A program made the translations under genes and the position numbers. From Pseudoalteromonas sp. A601 (GTDB lineage: Bacteria; Pseudomonadota; Gammaproteobacteria; Enterobacterales; Alteromonadaceae), in contig NZ_MXQF01000013.1 of the NCBI RefSeq assembly GCF_002165575.1, positions 90,907 through 154,906 on the forward strand: a stretch of DNA of 64,000 bases, given 5' to 3'. The notes under the pieces were generated by a model, which ran no database searches, was not told the DNA's origin, and worked only from the letters and a program-made list of their open reading frames with translations. Shown piece by piece: positions 17,086 to 26,098 of this stretch (within the stretch, counting starts at the first letter, position 1; each line of letters opens with the position of its first letter).

Positions 17086-17940
17086 ATGGCTAATCTATCG
17101 GTAAATATGAATAAATCTTCTGGAAAAAGTGAGTCAAGTGAACAAATGTTGCCAATGCTTGAAAAGCACAGACAGCAATTGATCATTGATATTTTAGAAA
17201 AGAGTCAATTCGCAAGTGTTAGAAGTTTGACTCAACAACTCAATGCTTCCGAAGCAACAATCCGGCGTGATATCACAAAAATGGCCAAGCGCGGAGAAAT
17301 TACGAAAATCAGAGGCGGTGCGGAGTCTGCGAATAAAGAGAAGAAAAAAAACCAAATAGCCAGTACTTCTTTTAGTGTAGATAAAACCAAGCAAGCAGAT
17401 ACAAAAAGACTAATTGCGAAACGTGCTGTAGAGCTATGCTCAGATGCAGACTCTATTATAATAAACGGTGGTAGCTCAACTTATATGATGGGTGAGTTTC
17501 TATGTAGTTTACAATTAAATATCCTTACCAATTCTTTTGTTTTAGCCAATTACATTACTGAAAATAGTGATAATCAAGTTTCTCTGCCAGGCGGCGAGAT
17601 TTATAGAGATCAAGGTATTATTCTTAGCTCGTATGAAAGCGATACCATAGAGAACTACCGGGCTACTATGATGTTCATGGGCACTCCAGGGATAGGGGAG
17701 TTTGGTGTAATGGAGTCAGACCCTCTACTCATTAGATCAGAACAAAAATTAAAGAAGCAGACTGAAAAGCTAGTTATTTTAGCCGATAGTACTAAGCTCG
17801 GTCAGCACAGTAATTTTATATTTTGCCCTCTGTCTGAAGTCGACATTTTAATCACTGACTCAAACGCAGATAAAAAACTTATACAAGATTTTGAAAACCT
17901 GGGGATTCAAGTAATTATAGTACCTTTTGCAACGGTGTAA
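17086..17940 (+). CDS. DeoR-family transcriptional regulator 2
   Basis: A DeoR regulator of up to 284 residues. The winged helix-turn-helix (LNASEATIRRDITKM) and DeoRC sensor domain are almost the same as in regulator 1, including YMMGEFL, LPGGEIYRDQGIILSSYE and PGIGEFGVMESDPLL. It carries about 22-30 extra N-terminal residues. In-frame ATGs at 17059, 17086, 17107, 17146 and 17155 leave the start uncertain, the last aligning with regulator 1. It is divergent from kdgK and so probably answers to KDG/KDPG or a related phosphate ester. The pair looks like a recent duplication with divided ligand preference. Confidence 0.9.
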   Translation: MANLSVNMNKSSGKSESSEQMLPMLEKHRQQLIIDILEKSQFASVRSLTQQLNASEATIRRDITKMAKRGEITKIRGGAESANKEKKKNQIASTSFSVDKTKQADTKRLIAKRAVELCSDADSIIINGGSSTYMMGEFLCSLQLNILTNSFVLANYITENSDNQVSLPGGEIYRDQGIILSSYESDTIENYRATMMFMGTPGIGEFGVMESDPLLIRSEQKLKKQTEKLVILADSTKLGQHSNFIFCPLSEVDILITDSNADKKLIQDFENLGIQVIIVPFATV

Positions 17941-17946
17941 GTTAGC

Positions 17947-17975
17947 TATATAAGCCCTTATTTAGGGCTTATATA
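17947..17975. terminator. Bidirectional terminator between deoR2 and the HAD gene
   Basis: Stem TATAAGCCCT / AGGGCTTATA (17949-17958, 17964-17973) between convergent genes. T-runs are short, so strength is uncertain. Confidence 0.6.
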
Positions 17976-17993
17976 AGGGTTAATATTATCAAG

Positions 17994-18665
17994 TTACCAA
18001 AAGACTCGCTCAAAGCCCGTGTTTCTTTTGTAACTCCTGTTTTTAGCATTATCGACAACCACAACCTCTAACGACTCGTTAGCTAATGACGCATCATTGA
18101 ATTGGGGATCATCAATAAACACTTTATCAGGTACCTTCAATGGATATTTTTCTTGTTGTAAGTATCTATAAAAAGTATGTATTTTAACATCCCCCATATT
18201 AAAGCACTCTACAGAATATTTCTCCCAATCTGTATTAGTTGCAAGAATAACGAGCCTATTATATTCATACAGGCTAATTAATTGCCGCTCCAATAATGCT
18301 GCTGTAAAACCTTTTGCGGCTTCAACATAATTAGCAGTGCTCAATACAATCAAATCGCACGCATGAATACTTTGCCTGAGTGTAATTAGAGCTTGTTTTG
18401 GTACAAGATCACTATCTAACAAACCGAGAGTTAATTTTTTAGCCGTATTGAAAATTTTTTCTTCTGCATTTTCAATATTCCGGAGTAAATCGAGGGTGCC
18501 TACAAGCAGTGTATATGAGTTTTCATACGTTTTACTTTTGGCTTCCCACTCCAAAACAAGTGCTTTAAAAGCGCTAGGGTCACATAACTCTTGCATAGTT
18601 AAAAACCATAGATCATTACCACTTTTAGTTAAAGTACCATCAATATCAAATATATGAGTAAGCAA
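17994..18665 (-). CDS. HAD-family hydrolase
   Basis: A 223-residue haloacid-dehalogenase-fold protein. Motif I is FDIDGTLTKSG (nucleophile Asp), motif II is VLSTAN (Ser/Thr) near residue 120, and a late acidic motif is FIDDPQFNDASL. It is probably a small-molecule phosphatase. The substrate is unknown; sitting among sugar-phosphate genes, a sugar phosphate is a fair guess. A weak CAATCA repeat (18743-18754) lies upstream but does not match the five good regulon sites. Confidence 0.8.
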   Translation of the reverse strand: MLTHIFDIDGTLTKSGNDLWFLTMQELCDPSAFKALVLEWEAKSKTYENSYTLLVGTLDLLRNIENAEEKIFNTAKKLTLGLLDSDLVPKQALITLRQSIHACDLIVLSTANYVEAAKGFTAALLERQLISLYEYNRLVILATNTDWEKYSVECFNMGDVKIHTFYRYLQQEKYPLKVPDKVFIDDPQFNDASLANESLEVVVVDNAKNRSYKRNTGFERVFW

Positions 18666-18863
18666 AACCTACACGCTCCAGTCTAAACATGATTTAAAAA
18701 TCATTACTACCTTCAAACTTTCATACTATATCAGTACAAATCCAATCACAATCACTCATTATCTACCAAATAATACCAATTTAATAAAGAAGCGCATTTC
18801 AAATCTAATAAGCATAAAAAGAAATTGTTTTAGCGATAATTTTGTTCATCTATTATTGAATAC

Positions 18864-19826
18864 TCACTGAGTAACTTTACAGTAATACTCAACCTGCTCT
18901 TTTGAACCTATAGCTACAGGGACCCGCTGGTGAAGTGACGTTGGTTCAATTGCTAAAATTGACTGGCCTAAACTTGTAGCTAAGCCACCGCTATTTTCAA
19001 CCAACAAAGCAAGTGGATTGGCTTCATAGAGCAACCTAATTTTCCCATTTTCATTACCGCTTCTTGAATCTTGTGGATACAAGAATAGCCCACCACGGCT
19101 AATGATACGGTGAATATCACCTACCATAGCAGCATTCCACCTCATAGATGAGCCAGTAAATGTATCATTTTGATACAACACCTCATCAAAATAAGACTGA
19201 ATATTTTTAGGCCAGTATCGATAGTTAGCAATATTGACTGAGAATTCTTTGGTTTTTACCGGTATTTCAAAGTTATTTTCAGTTAACAAATAGCCTCCAT
19301 GTGTCGCATCTAATGTGTAACAACGCGTAGGGCCACCAGTTGTCATGGCAAGTAAAGTTGAAGCACCATAGAGTACATAGCCGGCACACACTTGTTGATC
19401 ACCTTTTTGAGCAAATTGCAGCTCACTATCATCTGGGACATCATTTCTTGCCTTATAGATCGTAAAGATAGTGCCTATCTGCCCATTGATATCAACATTA
19501 GATGAGCCATCTAATGGATCAAATGCAACAATATAGGGGGCCTTGGGTGTGCCTGCAACAACAAAGTCCTCTTCTTCTGAAGCAATAGCACGAACAGAAT
19601 CATCATCCAATAACATATCTTTGAGTAATTGGTTTGCGATAACATCCAGCTTCTTTTGAACTTCCCCTTGGATATTTTCATCTAATGTAGAACCTAAAAC
19701 GCCCGCTAAAGCCCCTTGACTCACTCTAAATGATATCTCTTTTGATGCCGCAAGAATTGTTCGGATTAACATAATTAATTCAAGCTCAACATTATCTTTT
19801 TTTAGTACCGGTATTAATCTTTGCAA
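18864..19826 (-). CDS. fbp: Class I fructose-1,6-bisphosphatase
   Basis: A 320-residue class I FBPase hydrolysing fructose 1,6-bisphosphate to fructose 6-phosphate, the irreversible gluconeogenic step. Metal-binding EEED and DPLDGSSNVDINGQIGTIF are intact near residues 75-115, and LLYEANPLALLVENSGG is near the C-terminus. The start is a TTG (19824-19826) with GGAAAG 5 nt upstream. Alongside the class II aldolase of the rhamnose operon, it suits growth on rhamnose, which yields DHAP and lactate. Confidence 0.93.
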   Translation of the reverse strand: MQRLIPVLKKDNVELELIMLIRTILAASKEISFRVSQGALAGVLGSTLDENIQGEVQKKLDVIANQLLKDMLLDDDSVRAIASEEEDFVVAGTPKAPYIVAFDPLDGSSNVDINGQIGTIFTIYKARNDVPDDSELQFAQKGDQQVCAGYVLYGASTLLAMTTGGPTRCYTLDATHGGYLLTENNFEIPVKTKEFSVNIANYRYWPKNIQSYFDEVLYQNDTFTGSSMRWNAAMVGDIHRIISRGGLFLYPQDSRSGNENGKIRLLYEANPLALLVENSGGLATSLGQSILAIEPTSLHQRVPVAIGSKEQVEYYCKVTQ

Positions 19827-20008
19827 TTTTCTTTCCTACGTTTTTATTATGTTCTGTGAACGTCATTGCACAACTGCGTTTTCAGCACATTAACTAAAAC
19901 ACTCACTACCTATTTATCAGCAAAACAATATACTCCGCACTTATTTATGTGTATATTAAGAATAAATAAATAAACTGTTTCGAAATAAGACATAATTAAG
20001 GCTAATTC

Positions 20009-20917
20009 ATGATAGGTGCTTCTGAACTCGCTATTTTTGCAGCAGTCGTTGAGGAAAACTCATTCAGTCAGGCAGCATTAAAAATTGGCTTATCAAAAAC
20101 AGTTATTAGTAAGAAAATTTCTGCGTTAGAGCAAGATTTAAACACCCAACTACTTTATAGAACGACAAGAAAACTAAGCCTCACAGATGCAGGTAAACTC
20201 CTGTATAAGCATGCAAAGGGAATTAATCAGCAAGCAAATGACGCTTTCACTGCGATTAATGAGCTATCCCAAGAAATATCTGGTCATATTATTATGTCTG
20301 TACCCACAATCTCAGGAGAATTACTCTTAGCAGATTTAGTCGCTAAATTTTGTAAAAAGTACCCTAAAGTTACAATTGAGCTAAGGCTTGAGAATAAATT
20401 AATAGATTTAGTTGAAGAAGGTGTAGATTTGGCTATAAGAACAGCTGATCTCGCAGATTCATCTTTAATTGCAGTGCCTTTATTGCAATCTAGCTGGGTT
20501 GTTTGTTGCTCTCCTAAATATTTGAATTCTTCCAGACACCAACTCGAACAAATCGATGACCTAAAAGCTCATAACTGTCTTTGTTATGATTTACAAGCAA
20601 ACGGTGGCAATGAGTGGCGCTTCACTGAGTATGACTTGCAAAGATCGATTCTCGTTAAAGGGAGTATGTCTTCTAATAATGCCTTGTCACTAAAAAAAGC
20701 AGCACTTAACGATATAGGTATAATTTACGTTCCAAAATGCAGCGTTTATAACGAGCTACAAAATGGCTCTCTTGTACAGGTGCTAAACCAATATAAAGCA
20801 CGCTCTTTAGGTGTATTTGCTATTTATCCTTATACTCGCCATAAACCAGAAAAAATCACACTACTTATTGAAAGTATAAAAAAAGAATACCAATCGCTTG
20901 AGCATATCTTTAACTAA
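20009..20917 (+). CDS. LysR-family transcriptional regulator
   Basis: A 302-residue LysR regulator. The N-terminal winged helix-turn-helix (FAAVVEENSFSQAALKIGLSKTVISKKISALE, residues 9-41) is followed by a periplasmic-binding-like effector domain. It resembles the large AaeR/CrgA-like group (LADLVAKFCKKYPKVTIEL). It is divergent from fbp, which may be a target; no effector can be read from sequence. Confidence 0.88.
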   Translation: MIGASELAIFAAVVEENSFSQAALKIGLSKTVISKKISALEQDLNTQLLYRTTRKLSLTDAGKLLYKHAKGINQQANDAFTAINELSQEISGHIIMSVPTISGELLLADLVAKFCKKYPKVTIELRLENKLIDLVEEGVDLAIRTADLADSSLIAVPLLQSSWVVCCSPKYLNSSRHQLEQIDDLKAHNCLCYDLQANGGNEWRFTEYDLQRSILVKGSMSSNNALSLKKAALNDIGIIYVPKCSVYNELQNGSLVQVLNQYKARSLGVFAIYPYTRHKPEKITLLIESIKKEYQSLEHIFN

Positions 20918-21359
20918 GCATACACACACTTACAATCGAAGTTAGTCTTGAAAACAACGCCGAAAAAATACGATAGTTAAGTAACTCGCGTATATTACGA
21001 ACCTTTTCGCTTTCCTCCCGAAAACCACAGCTTGACATTTAACACAACATTAACCAATATAACCAAAAGCAATCAACACCAATCACCAAAACTCAAGTTG
21101 ATTGCCTTATTACTCACTTACACACACAAAAATAGGTAACACACATGTATAAATTTAGTCAGTTAATCCATTAGTCACTTGTTTAAGTACCGCCATGAGT
21201 GGCTCACCATTATCCTCTTGGTGATATGCATACAGATAGAAACAGAAAAATTAAAACAGCTATAACAGTCACTCCCCAACTTATTTTATGCGTGTTTTGC
21301 ATGTCAGTTCTTGCTATCCGCGCATGGAACAAATTAGTATTTGCAGGGTAGGAAAAAAT
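20918..21359. other. Intergenic region upstream of the chemoreceptor gene
   Basis: About 440 bp with no gene. It holds the regulon-type direct repeat at 21070-21085. Apart from this it is AT-rich and featureless to my reading. Confidence 0.5.
21070..21085 (-). promoter_or_regulatory. Direct-repeat operator candidate, chemoreceptor site
   Basis: On the minus strand TGATTG-GTGT-TGATTG: two perfect half-sites 10 bp apart, about 275 bp upstream of the chemoreceptor start. The spacer is less A-rich than in the rhaK, kdgK and rhaD sites. Confidence 0.5.
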
Positions 21360-23009
21360 ATGGATTTAAGCTTTAGAAAGAAAATAATACTTAGCGTCAT
21401 CACACCTATTGTTGCCATCATCGCAATTTTTGTAGTTCTTACTTATAACAATTCTATTGATACTTTTGAGAACGATTTAAAACACTACCAAACCGATATA
21501 AAGCAGGCTAAACGCTATCATTTAAAAAGCTTAGTTAGCTTAGCACTCAATACCATTAAAGAACCAGTCGCAACAGGGAACAAAGAACAAGCGATCGATA
21601 TTATAAATACCCTCAATTTTGACTCAACAAACTACTTTTTTATTATGACACTAGATGGTATTGCTCTGGCAAATGGACGAAATCCAGCTATACGTGGGAA
21701 GGATCTAAGTAAAAATAAAAGTGTTTTGAAACAAATTGAATCTGTGACAAAAAAAGACGGTTATCTAACCTACCTTTCAGGTCGTCCAGGTGATAACTCT
21801 GCAATTTATGAGAAAATGGCCTATTTAGAAATGATTCCTGGTACAAACTGGTATATTGGAACCGGTTTTTATATTGATGAAATAGCACATACAATTCAAG
21901 AAAAACGGCTTAATGGGGAAACTAAACTTAACTCATTTATTAGAAACCTAATTTTTGTTTCATTGTGCTCTCTAGCAATTGTGATCGCTCTCGCCCTTGT
22001 ATTTGTTAAACAATTATACAAAATCATTGGCGGTGAACCCTACGAAATAGAATCAGTAGTCAAACGAATTGCATCTGGTGACTTTACATCAACAAGTAGC
22101 AAGACAGTCGACCCAACAGGTATCTATGGTGCCGTGCAACAGATGGTAAATAAACTAAAAAGTATTATTTACGATATTAATGATGCCTCATCAACACTTA
22201 ATACTTCAGCGGAAACAATGATAAATAGCGCCCACTCAGTTAAAGAAGATTCTCAGACTCAGATGGAACAGCTTGAGTTAACTGCAACAGCTATGAACCA
22301 GATGACTTTTACAGCTGAAGAGGTTGCTCGTAATGCACTAGAGGCGTCAAACTCAACTCAAAAAGCAAACGAAAATGCTAATCAAGGCAATGAAATCGTT
22401 GCTTCTATGAATGAAAGCATCACCAGCTTAGTGTCTGGCATGCAAGAAGTTGAACAGGTGATCACCGAGCTAGAAGATAAAACCATGGGAATTGGTAGTA
22501 TTTTAGACGTTATTAGAGGGATATCCGAGCAAACAAACTTATTAGCACTAAATGCGGCTATAGAGGCGGCAAGAGCGGGAGAACAAGGAAGAGGGTTTGC
22601 TGTTGTAGCTGATGAAGTACGTCACTTAGCAACCAGAACCCAGCAAAGTACTGATGAGATCCAATTAATGATTACACAACTGCAAAACTCTGCAAAACAA
22701 TCAGTATCACTTATGGGAACCAATACGCAAGGAGCTCAATCTACTTATGAAAAATCTGTCACTGCTCGTAAAGCACTAGAAGATATACGTGAGTCAATTT
22801 CCTTTATCGAAAATATGAACACGCAAATAGCAACAGCTGCAGAAGAGCAAACCAATGTAGCCACAGATATAAATAAAAGTATTGTTTCAATTAGAGATTT
22901 AGCTAATAAAACGGCTGCGAGCTCTGATGGAACACTTGAAAATGCGAATGAATTATCGACTATATCTCATGAGCTACAACAAGCAGTAAAAGCTTTTAAA
23001 TTAGATTAA
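21360..23009 (+). CDS. Methyl-accepting chemotaxis protein with Cache sensor
   Basis: A 549-residue chemoreceptor. A membrane helix near residues 10-30 is followed by a single-Cache-like periplasmic domain (residues about 50-190, containing [22 protein letters not shown] and [13 protein letters not shown]), a second helix near 205-225, a HAMP region, and a coiled-coil signalling domain. The hairpin tip [32 protein letters not shown] is canonical. The start at 21360 follows AGGAAAAA; the longer reading frame from 21288 lacks support. A regulon-type motif upstream suggests expression during saccharide use, so the ligand may be a uronate or other breakdown product. Confidence 0.92.
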   Translation: MDLSFRKKIILSVITPIVAIIAIFVVLTYNNSIDTFENDLKHYQTDIKQAKRYHLKSLVSLALNTIKEPVATGNKEQAIDIINTLNFDSTNYFFIMTLDGIALANGRNPAIRGKDLSKNKSVLKQIESVTKKDGYLTYLSGRPGDNSAIYEKMAYLEMIPGTNWYIGTGFYIDEIAHTIQEKRLNGETKLNSFIRNLIFVSLCSLAIVIALALVFVKQLYKIIGGEPYEIESVVKRIASGDFTSTSSKTVDPTGIYGAVQQMVNKLKSIIYDINDASSTLNTSAETMINSAHSVKEDSQTQMEQLELTATAMNQMTFTAEEVARNALEASNSTQKANENANQGNEIVASMNESITSLVSGMQEVEQVITELEDKTMGIGSILDVIRGISEQTNLLALNAAIEAARAGEQGRGFAVVADEVRHLATRTQQSTDEIQLMITQLQNSAKQSVSLMGTNTQGAQSTYEKSVTARKALEDIRESISFIENMNTQIATAAEEQTNVATDINKSIVSIRDLANKTAASSDGTLENANELSTISHELQQAVKAFKLD

Positions 23010-23089
23010 TCGATGGGTTCAAAACTCTGCGTCATTACTCTTTAACAAGTAAAAGTAGTGGCACAGGTTTCCTAGTACTAGCACTATCT

Positions 23090-23119
23090 AAGGAGCCGAA
23101 TTACTCCATTCGGCTCCTT
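23090..23119. terminator. Bidirectional terminator
   Basis: A 12-bp perfect stem AAGGAGCCGAAT / ATTCGGCTCCTT with a 6-nt loop, between the convergent chemoreceptor and alkaline phosphatase genes. Confidence 0.85.
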
Positions 23120-23133
23120 CTAAACATCGCTAC

Positions 23134-25461
23134 CTACTTTACATCCAAGGATCCACGGACGATATTATAAATTGCCGTATTATCTACGGTACGGCCTACA
23201 AAGGCATCTGCATTTACACCCCAAGCAGAAATTGGTACGTCAGCATTAGTATGGCTTCCCCACATCCAAGTAACTTCAGGAATGTTACCAACACCATTAG
23301 TTTTATCAAGCTGTAAACCACCAGTTTCATGATCTGCGGTTACTAGAACCATAGTATCAGTGCGAACTTCAGCCCAACTAATAACACTTTCGACAGTTTT
23401 ATCGAATTCTAATGTTTCCGTAATCACCCTTTCCGTGTCATTTATATGTCCGGCAAAATCAATTTGTGAGCCTTCAATCATTAGCACGTAGCCATTTGGG
23501 TTTTTTGACAAAATTTCGATTGCTGCAGTAGCCATCTCATTCAGTTGAGGAATATCTTGTTCTTCATAAGATTTTTGTCCTGACATTGGCAAGATATAAG
23601 GAATCTCATTTTCTCCAAATATTCCGGCAAAATATATTTCGGCGCTATCATCTTCCGCTGGTAATTGAGATAAGGCTGGTATTAGGTCTGTTTTATTTTT
23701 AACTACCGTATAACCTGCACTTTCAGCCTCGGAGCTAATGACATCAACGCCATCAACTAGTTTGCTACCGCAGAAAGTAACATTAGGTTTCACATCGCCA
23801 TACATACTTGCAGCTAAAGTTGCAAAGTCATTTCTGTTAGGCCCATGAGCTGCAAATCCAGCAGGAGTAGCATGAACACAATGAGATGTGGCAACAACAC
23901 CAACAGACTTACCTAAACTTTTTGCATATTCCAATATTGTCAACAAATCCGAGTGATCACCAGGACTTGCTTGTGAAATTGTACCCGAATTAACTTTTCG
24001 ACCAGTTGCCATAGCTGATGAGGCTGCTGCCGAGTCTGTATAGTAGTTCTTTCCAATCTCAGGTAAGTTTTCATGACCCAATGTATCAGCACTTGCTGTT
24101 TTAATTGCACCACGATGCCTACTAGATTCTAAAAATAAGGACTCTCCCTTATATGCCCCTGTGACAGCTATTTGCGGATAACCCATACCATCGCCAATCA
24201 TTAAAATAACGTTCTTTGCTTCATCAAGAGCAATAACGTCTACATCATGACTGTCACTGGATTCTGTTTCAGTACCTTGGTTTGTTGTTAACGTTACACT
24301 GTAGCGCCCAACTCCATCAGCTGTTGCCAACTGGCGTCTAGATGCTGGGCTTTGTGTTTCATCATCACTAAGGCTAACATTAGTATCACCTTCAGCTACC
24401 CAATGGTAGGTATCAACGGCATCACTTCCGTCTGAGGTCAAACTTGTTGATACATTAACACCAGTAACTGTATCGTGGCGGGCAACTGCTTTTAACTTTG
24501 ACATAGATAGAGGCACAGCAAGTTGTCCATCACCTAGAATTGATACCGTAAAAATATAAGTACCCGGCTCAACATTAGCGGACATGGAATTACCAGGGTA
24601 AGTAGTTAAAGAAGAAGTACTTTCTTTCAAATTAATCGGCTTATTCTCCAATGAACCATAGACCAACGGTTCCTCTAAGCCTTGATACATCTTAAAATTA
24701 ATTGTTTTAGCTTGCTCGAAGCTCATAATAAGTTCGTAATTACCTGCCCCCTTATAAGTAAATTCAGAGTCAGCTGCTGCAGTCCAATCATTGAATGTCC
24801 CAACTAAAAACATAGGCTTAGATAAACTATCAGCATCTGTGGCGGTAATATTTTCAATGAGTAAACTTGGAGTATCAATACCAGCAGAGGCGTCTAAAGT
24901 GAAGCGATATACTTGATCTTCATCTCCTGTTACCGTGATATCCATATTTTGATTTGCAAAATCGTCAAATTTACGCTGTAAGTTCATTGGTGTATCAAAA
25001 ACGACTTCCGCTGCAGAATCCAACCCTATTGCCAAGTCTCGCTCTGCACTCCAGTCTGTATCTGCGATTTTGAAAGAGTACTCACCTGGTTGCATGCTAA
25101 ACAATGCAATGTACACTCCATCTCCTTGGTAGTGCAATTGCGCCTCGGGGTTGGCTGCCCAGCTATTCATGGAACCTTTGATAAAAAGGCGACAATCTTT
25201 ATCCGCATCTTCTTCTAATTCACTTTCAGTACATTTGAAAGGTCCTAAATCAATGCTTTTTGCAATAGGTGCGCTGACTTCGACTTCTTTTATGACTTCG
25301 ACTTCTTTTATGACTTCGACTTCTTTTATGACTTCGACTTCTTTGATGACTTCGACTTCTTCAACAACGTTTACGTATTCTGTTTTTGTGTCTTCAGAAC
25401 AACCAACAATACTAGCAATTGTAAGTGCCAATATTGTTTTCGAAATACTGTGCTTTCTCAT
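23134..25461 (-). CDS. Alkaline phosphatase lipoprotein with repeat linker and E-set-like modules
   Basis: A 775-residue exported protein. The signal peptide ends at a lipobox SIVGC. Then comes an EVEVIK hexapeptide repeat (about residues 33-62). Next are two modules reading FIKGSMNSWA...YSFKIADTDW and MFLVGTFNDWTAA...INFKMYQG, which resemble CBM48/pullulanase-type beta-sandwiches. An Ig/PKD-like segment precedes a C-terminal alkaline phosphatase domain from about residue 412. Active-site features are IGDGMG, TDSAAASSAMATG (nucleophile Ser near residue 478) and TADHETGG. It should release phosphate from organic esters at the cell surface. The polysaccharide-binding-like modules are unusual and suggest attachment to algal or biofilm glycans. 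Confidence 0.88.
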   Translation of the reverse strand: MRKHSISKTILALTIASIVGCSEDTKTEYVNVVEEVEVIKEVEVIKEVEVIKEVEVIKEVEVSAPIAKSIDLGPFKCTESELEEDADKDCRLFIKGSMNSWAANPEAQLHYQGDGVYIALFSMQPGEYSFKIADTDWSAERDLAIGLDSAAEVVFDTPMNLQRKFDDFANQNMDITVTGDEDQVYRFTLDASAGIDTPSLLIENITATDADSLSKPMFLVGTFNDWTAAADSEFTYKGAGNYELIMSFEQAKTINFKMYQGLEEPLVYGSLENKPINLKESTSSLTTYPGNSMSANVEPGTYIFTVSILGDGQLAVPLSMSKLKAVARHDTVTGVNVSTSLTSDGSDAVDTYHWVAEGDTNVSLSDDETQSPASRRQLATADGVGRYSVTLTTNQGTETESSDSHDVDVIALDEAKNVILMIGDGMGYPQIAVTGAYKGESLFLESSRHRGAIKTASADTLGHENLPEIGKNYYTDSAAASSAMATGRKVNSGTISQASPGDHSDLLTILEYAKSLGKSVGVVATSHCVHATPAGFAAHGPNRNDFATLAASMYGDVKPNVTFCGSKLVDGVDVISSEAESAGYTVVKNKTDLIPALSQLPAEDDSAEIYFAGIFGENEIPYILPMSGQKSYEEQDIPQLNEMATAAIEILSKNPNGYVLMIEGSQIDFAGHINDTERVITETLEFDKTVESVISWAEVRTDTMVLVTADHETGGLQLDKTNGVGNIPEVTWMWGSHTNADVPISAWGVNADAFVGRTVDNTAIYNIVRGSLDVK
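25276..25365. repeat. 18-bp minisatellite, five units, inside the phosphatase gene
   Basis: Unit GACTTCGACTTCTTTTAT occurs three times perfectly (25276-25329), a fourth time with one change and a fifth with several. In the reading frame it encodes EVEVIK repeats forming a charged linker just after the lipidated Cys. Because 18 is a multiple of 3, copy-number change would alter linker length without frameshift. Confidence 0.9.
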
Positions 25462-25801
25462 GTTATTTCCCTTATTAATGATTTTTAAGTTAAATGCTAA
25501 AGAGCGATATCATCATAAGGAGGCTATATGTTGAGTATGTTTCACTGCAAACGTATTCATAAATTTGGGTATTAACTTTATCTCAAACCAAGATTTAAAT
25601 AGAACGATATAGTGAGTTTTTAGTAAAAAGGATTTAAGATTTTTGGTGTGAAATATATTCGACCATTGCCGTAGAGTAAGACACCCGCCTAGATGGGTTT
25701 TATAACCTAATATCATACTATTAAACAAGCCATATCACACAATAGCACTTTTAAATTGCTCTGATATAATGCAAATAATAGAAACGAAGGGGGAATGCTT
25801 T
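25462..25801. other. Intergenic region upstream of the phosphatase
   Basis: About 340 bp, AT-rich, presumably carrying the phosphatase promoter. I see no convincing pho box and no RNA gene. Confidence 0.4.
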
Positions 25802-25894
25802 ATGAACATAATACAAATCACATGTTTGATTATATTATTGCTAACTGTCGCTGTTTTAGTTGGCGGGTTATATTTCATCCGTAACGTTAAATGA
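25802..25894 (+). CDS. Small single-pass membrane protein, 30 residues
   Basis: A short open frame, MNIIQITCLIILLLTVAVL then VGGLYFIRNVK, stop TGA. It has a strong ribosome-binding site AAGGGGGA 8 nt before the ATG. Residues 5-25 form one hydrophobic helix and the C-terminus is basic (RNVK), predicting N-out/C-in topology. No family recognised. The good Shine-Dalgarno sequence and hydrophobic pattern make it a credible small-protein gene; function unknown. Confidence 0.55.
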   Translation: MNIIQITCLIILLLTVAVLVGGLYFIRNVK

Positions 25895-26023
25895 AATTAT
25901 TAAGTAGGTCTTATCTTGGTTCAATCTTAAGCAAATAACGATTAGATTAGCTCACCAGACTATATTTTTTACTCCTGGGTACACAGCCTAAGAGTCTGCT
26001 TTATTACCCCTTAAAGTGAAAAA

Positions 26024-26048
26024 GTCGCTTTATGTTTAAAAAAGCGAC
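26024..26048. terminator. Terminator downstream of sulfatase 1
   Basis: GTCGCTTT / AAAGCGAC stem (26024-26031, 26041-26048). On the minus strand, the sulfatase direction, it is followed by TTTTTCAC. Confidence 0.7.
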
Positions 26049-26098
26049 CTTTGTTAAATACGCTGAGCTAGTACAGCTGAGCTAACTAAAATTTTAAA

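Noticed and set aside
18743..18754. CAATCACAATCA as a sixth regulon site upstream of the HAD gene
   Set aside because: The two half-sites are 6 bp apart instead of 10 and no third half-site sits at the right distance.
25276..25365. CRISPR-like repetition
   Set aside because: Units are contiguous 18-bp tandem repeats in a coding frame with no spacers. No CRISPR array or cas gene was seen anywhere in the window.
25513..25728. 71-residue minus-strand open frame upstream of the phosphatase
   Set aside because: Low-complexity AT-rich composition, no ribosome-binding site, sits where the phosphatase promoter should be.
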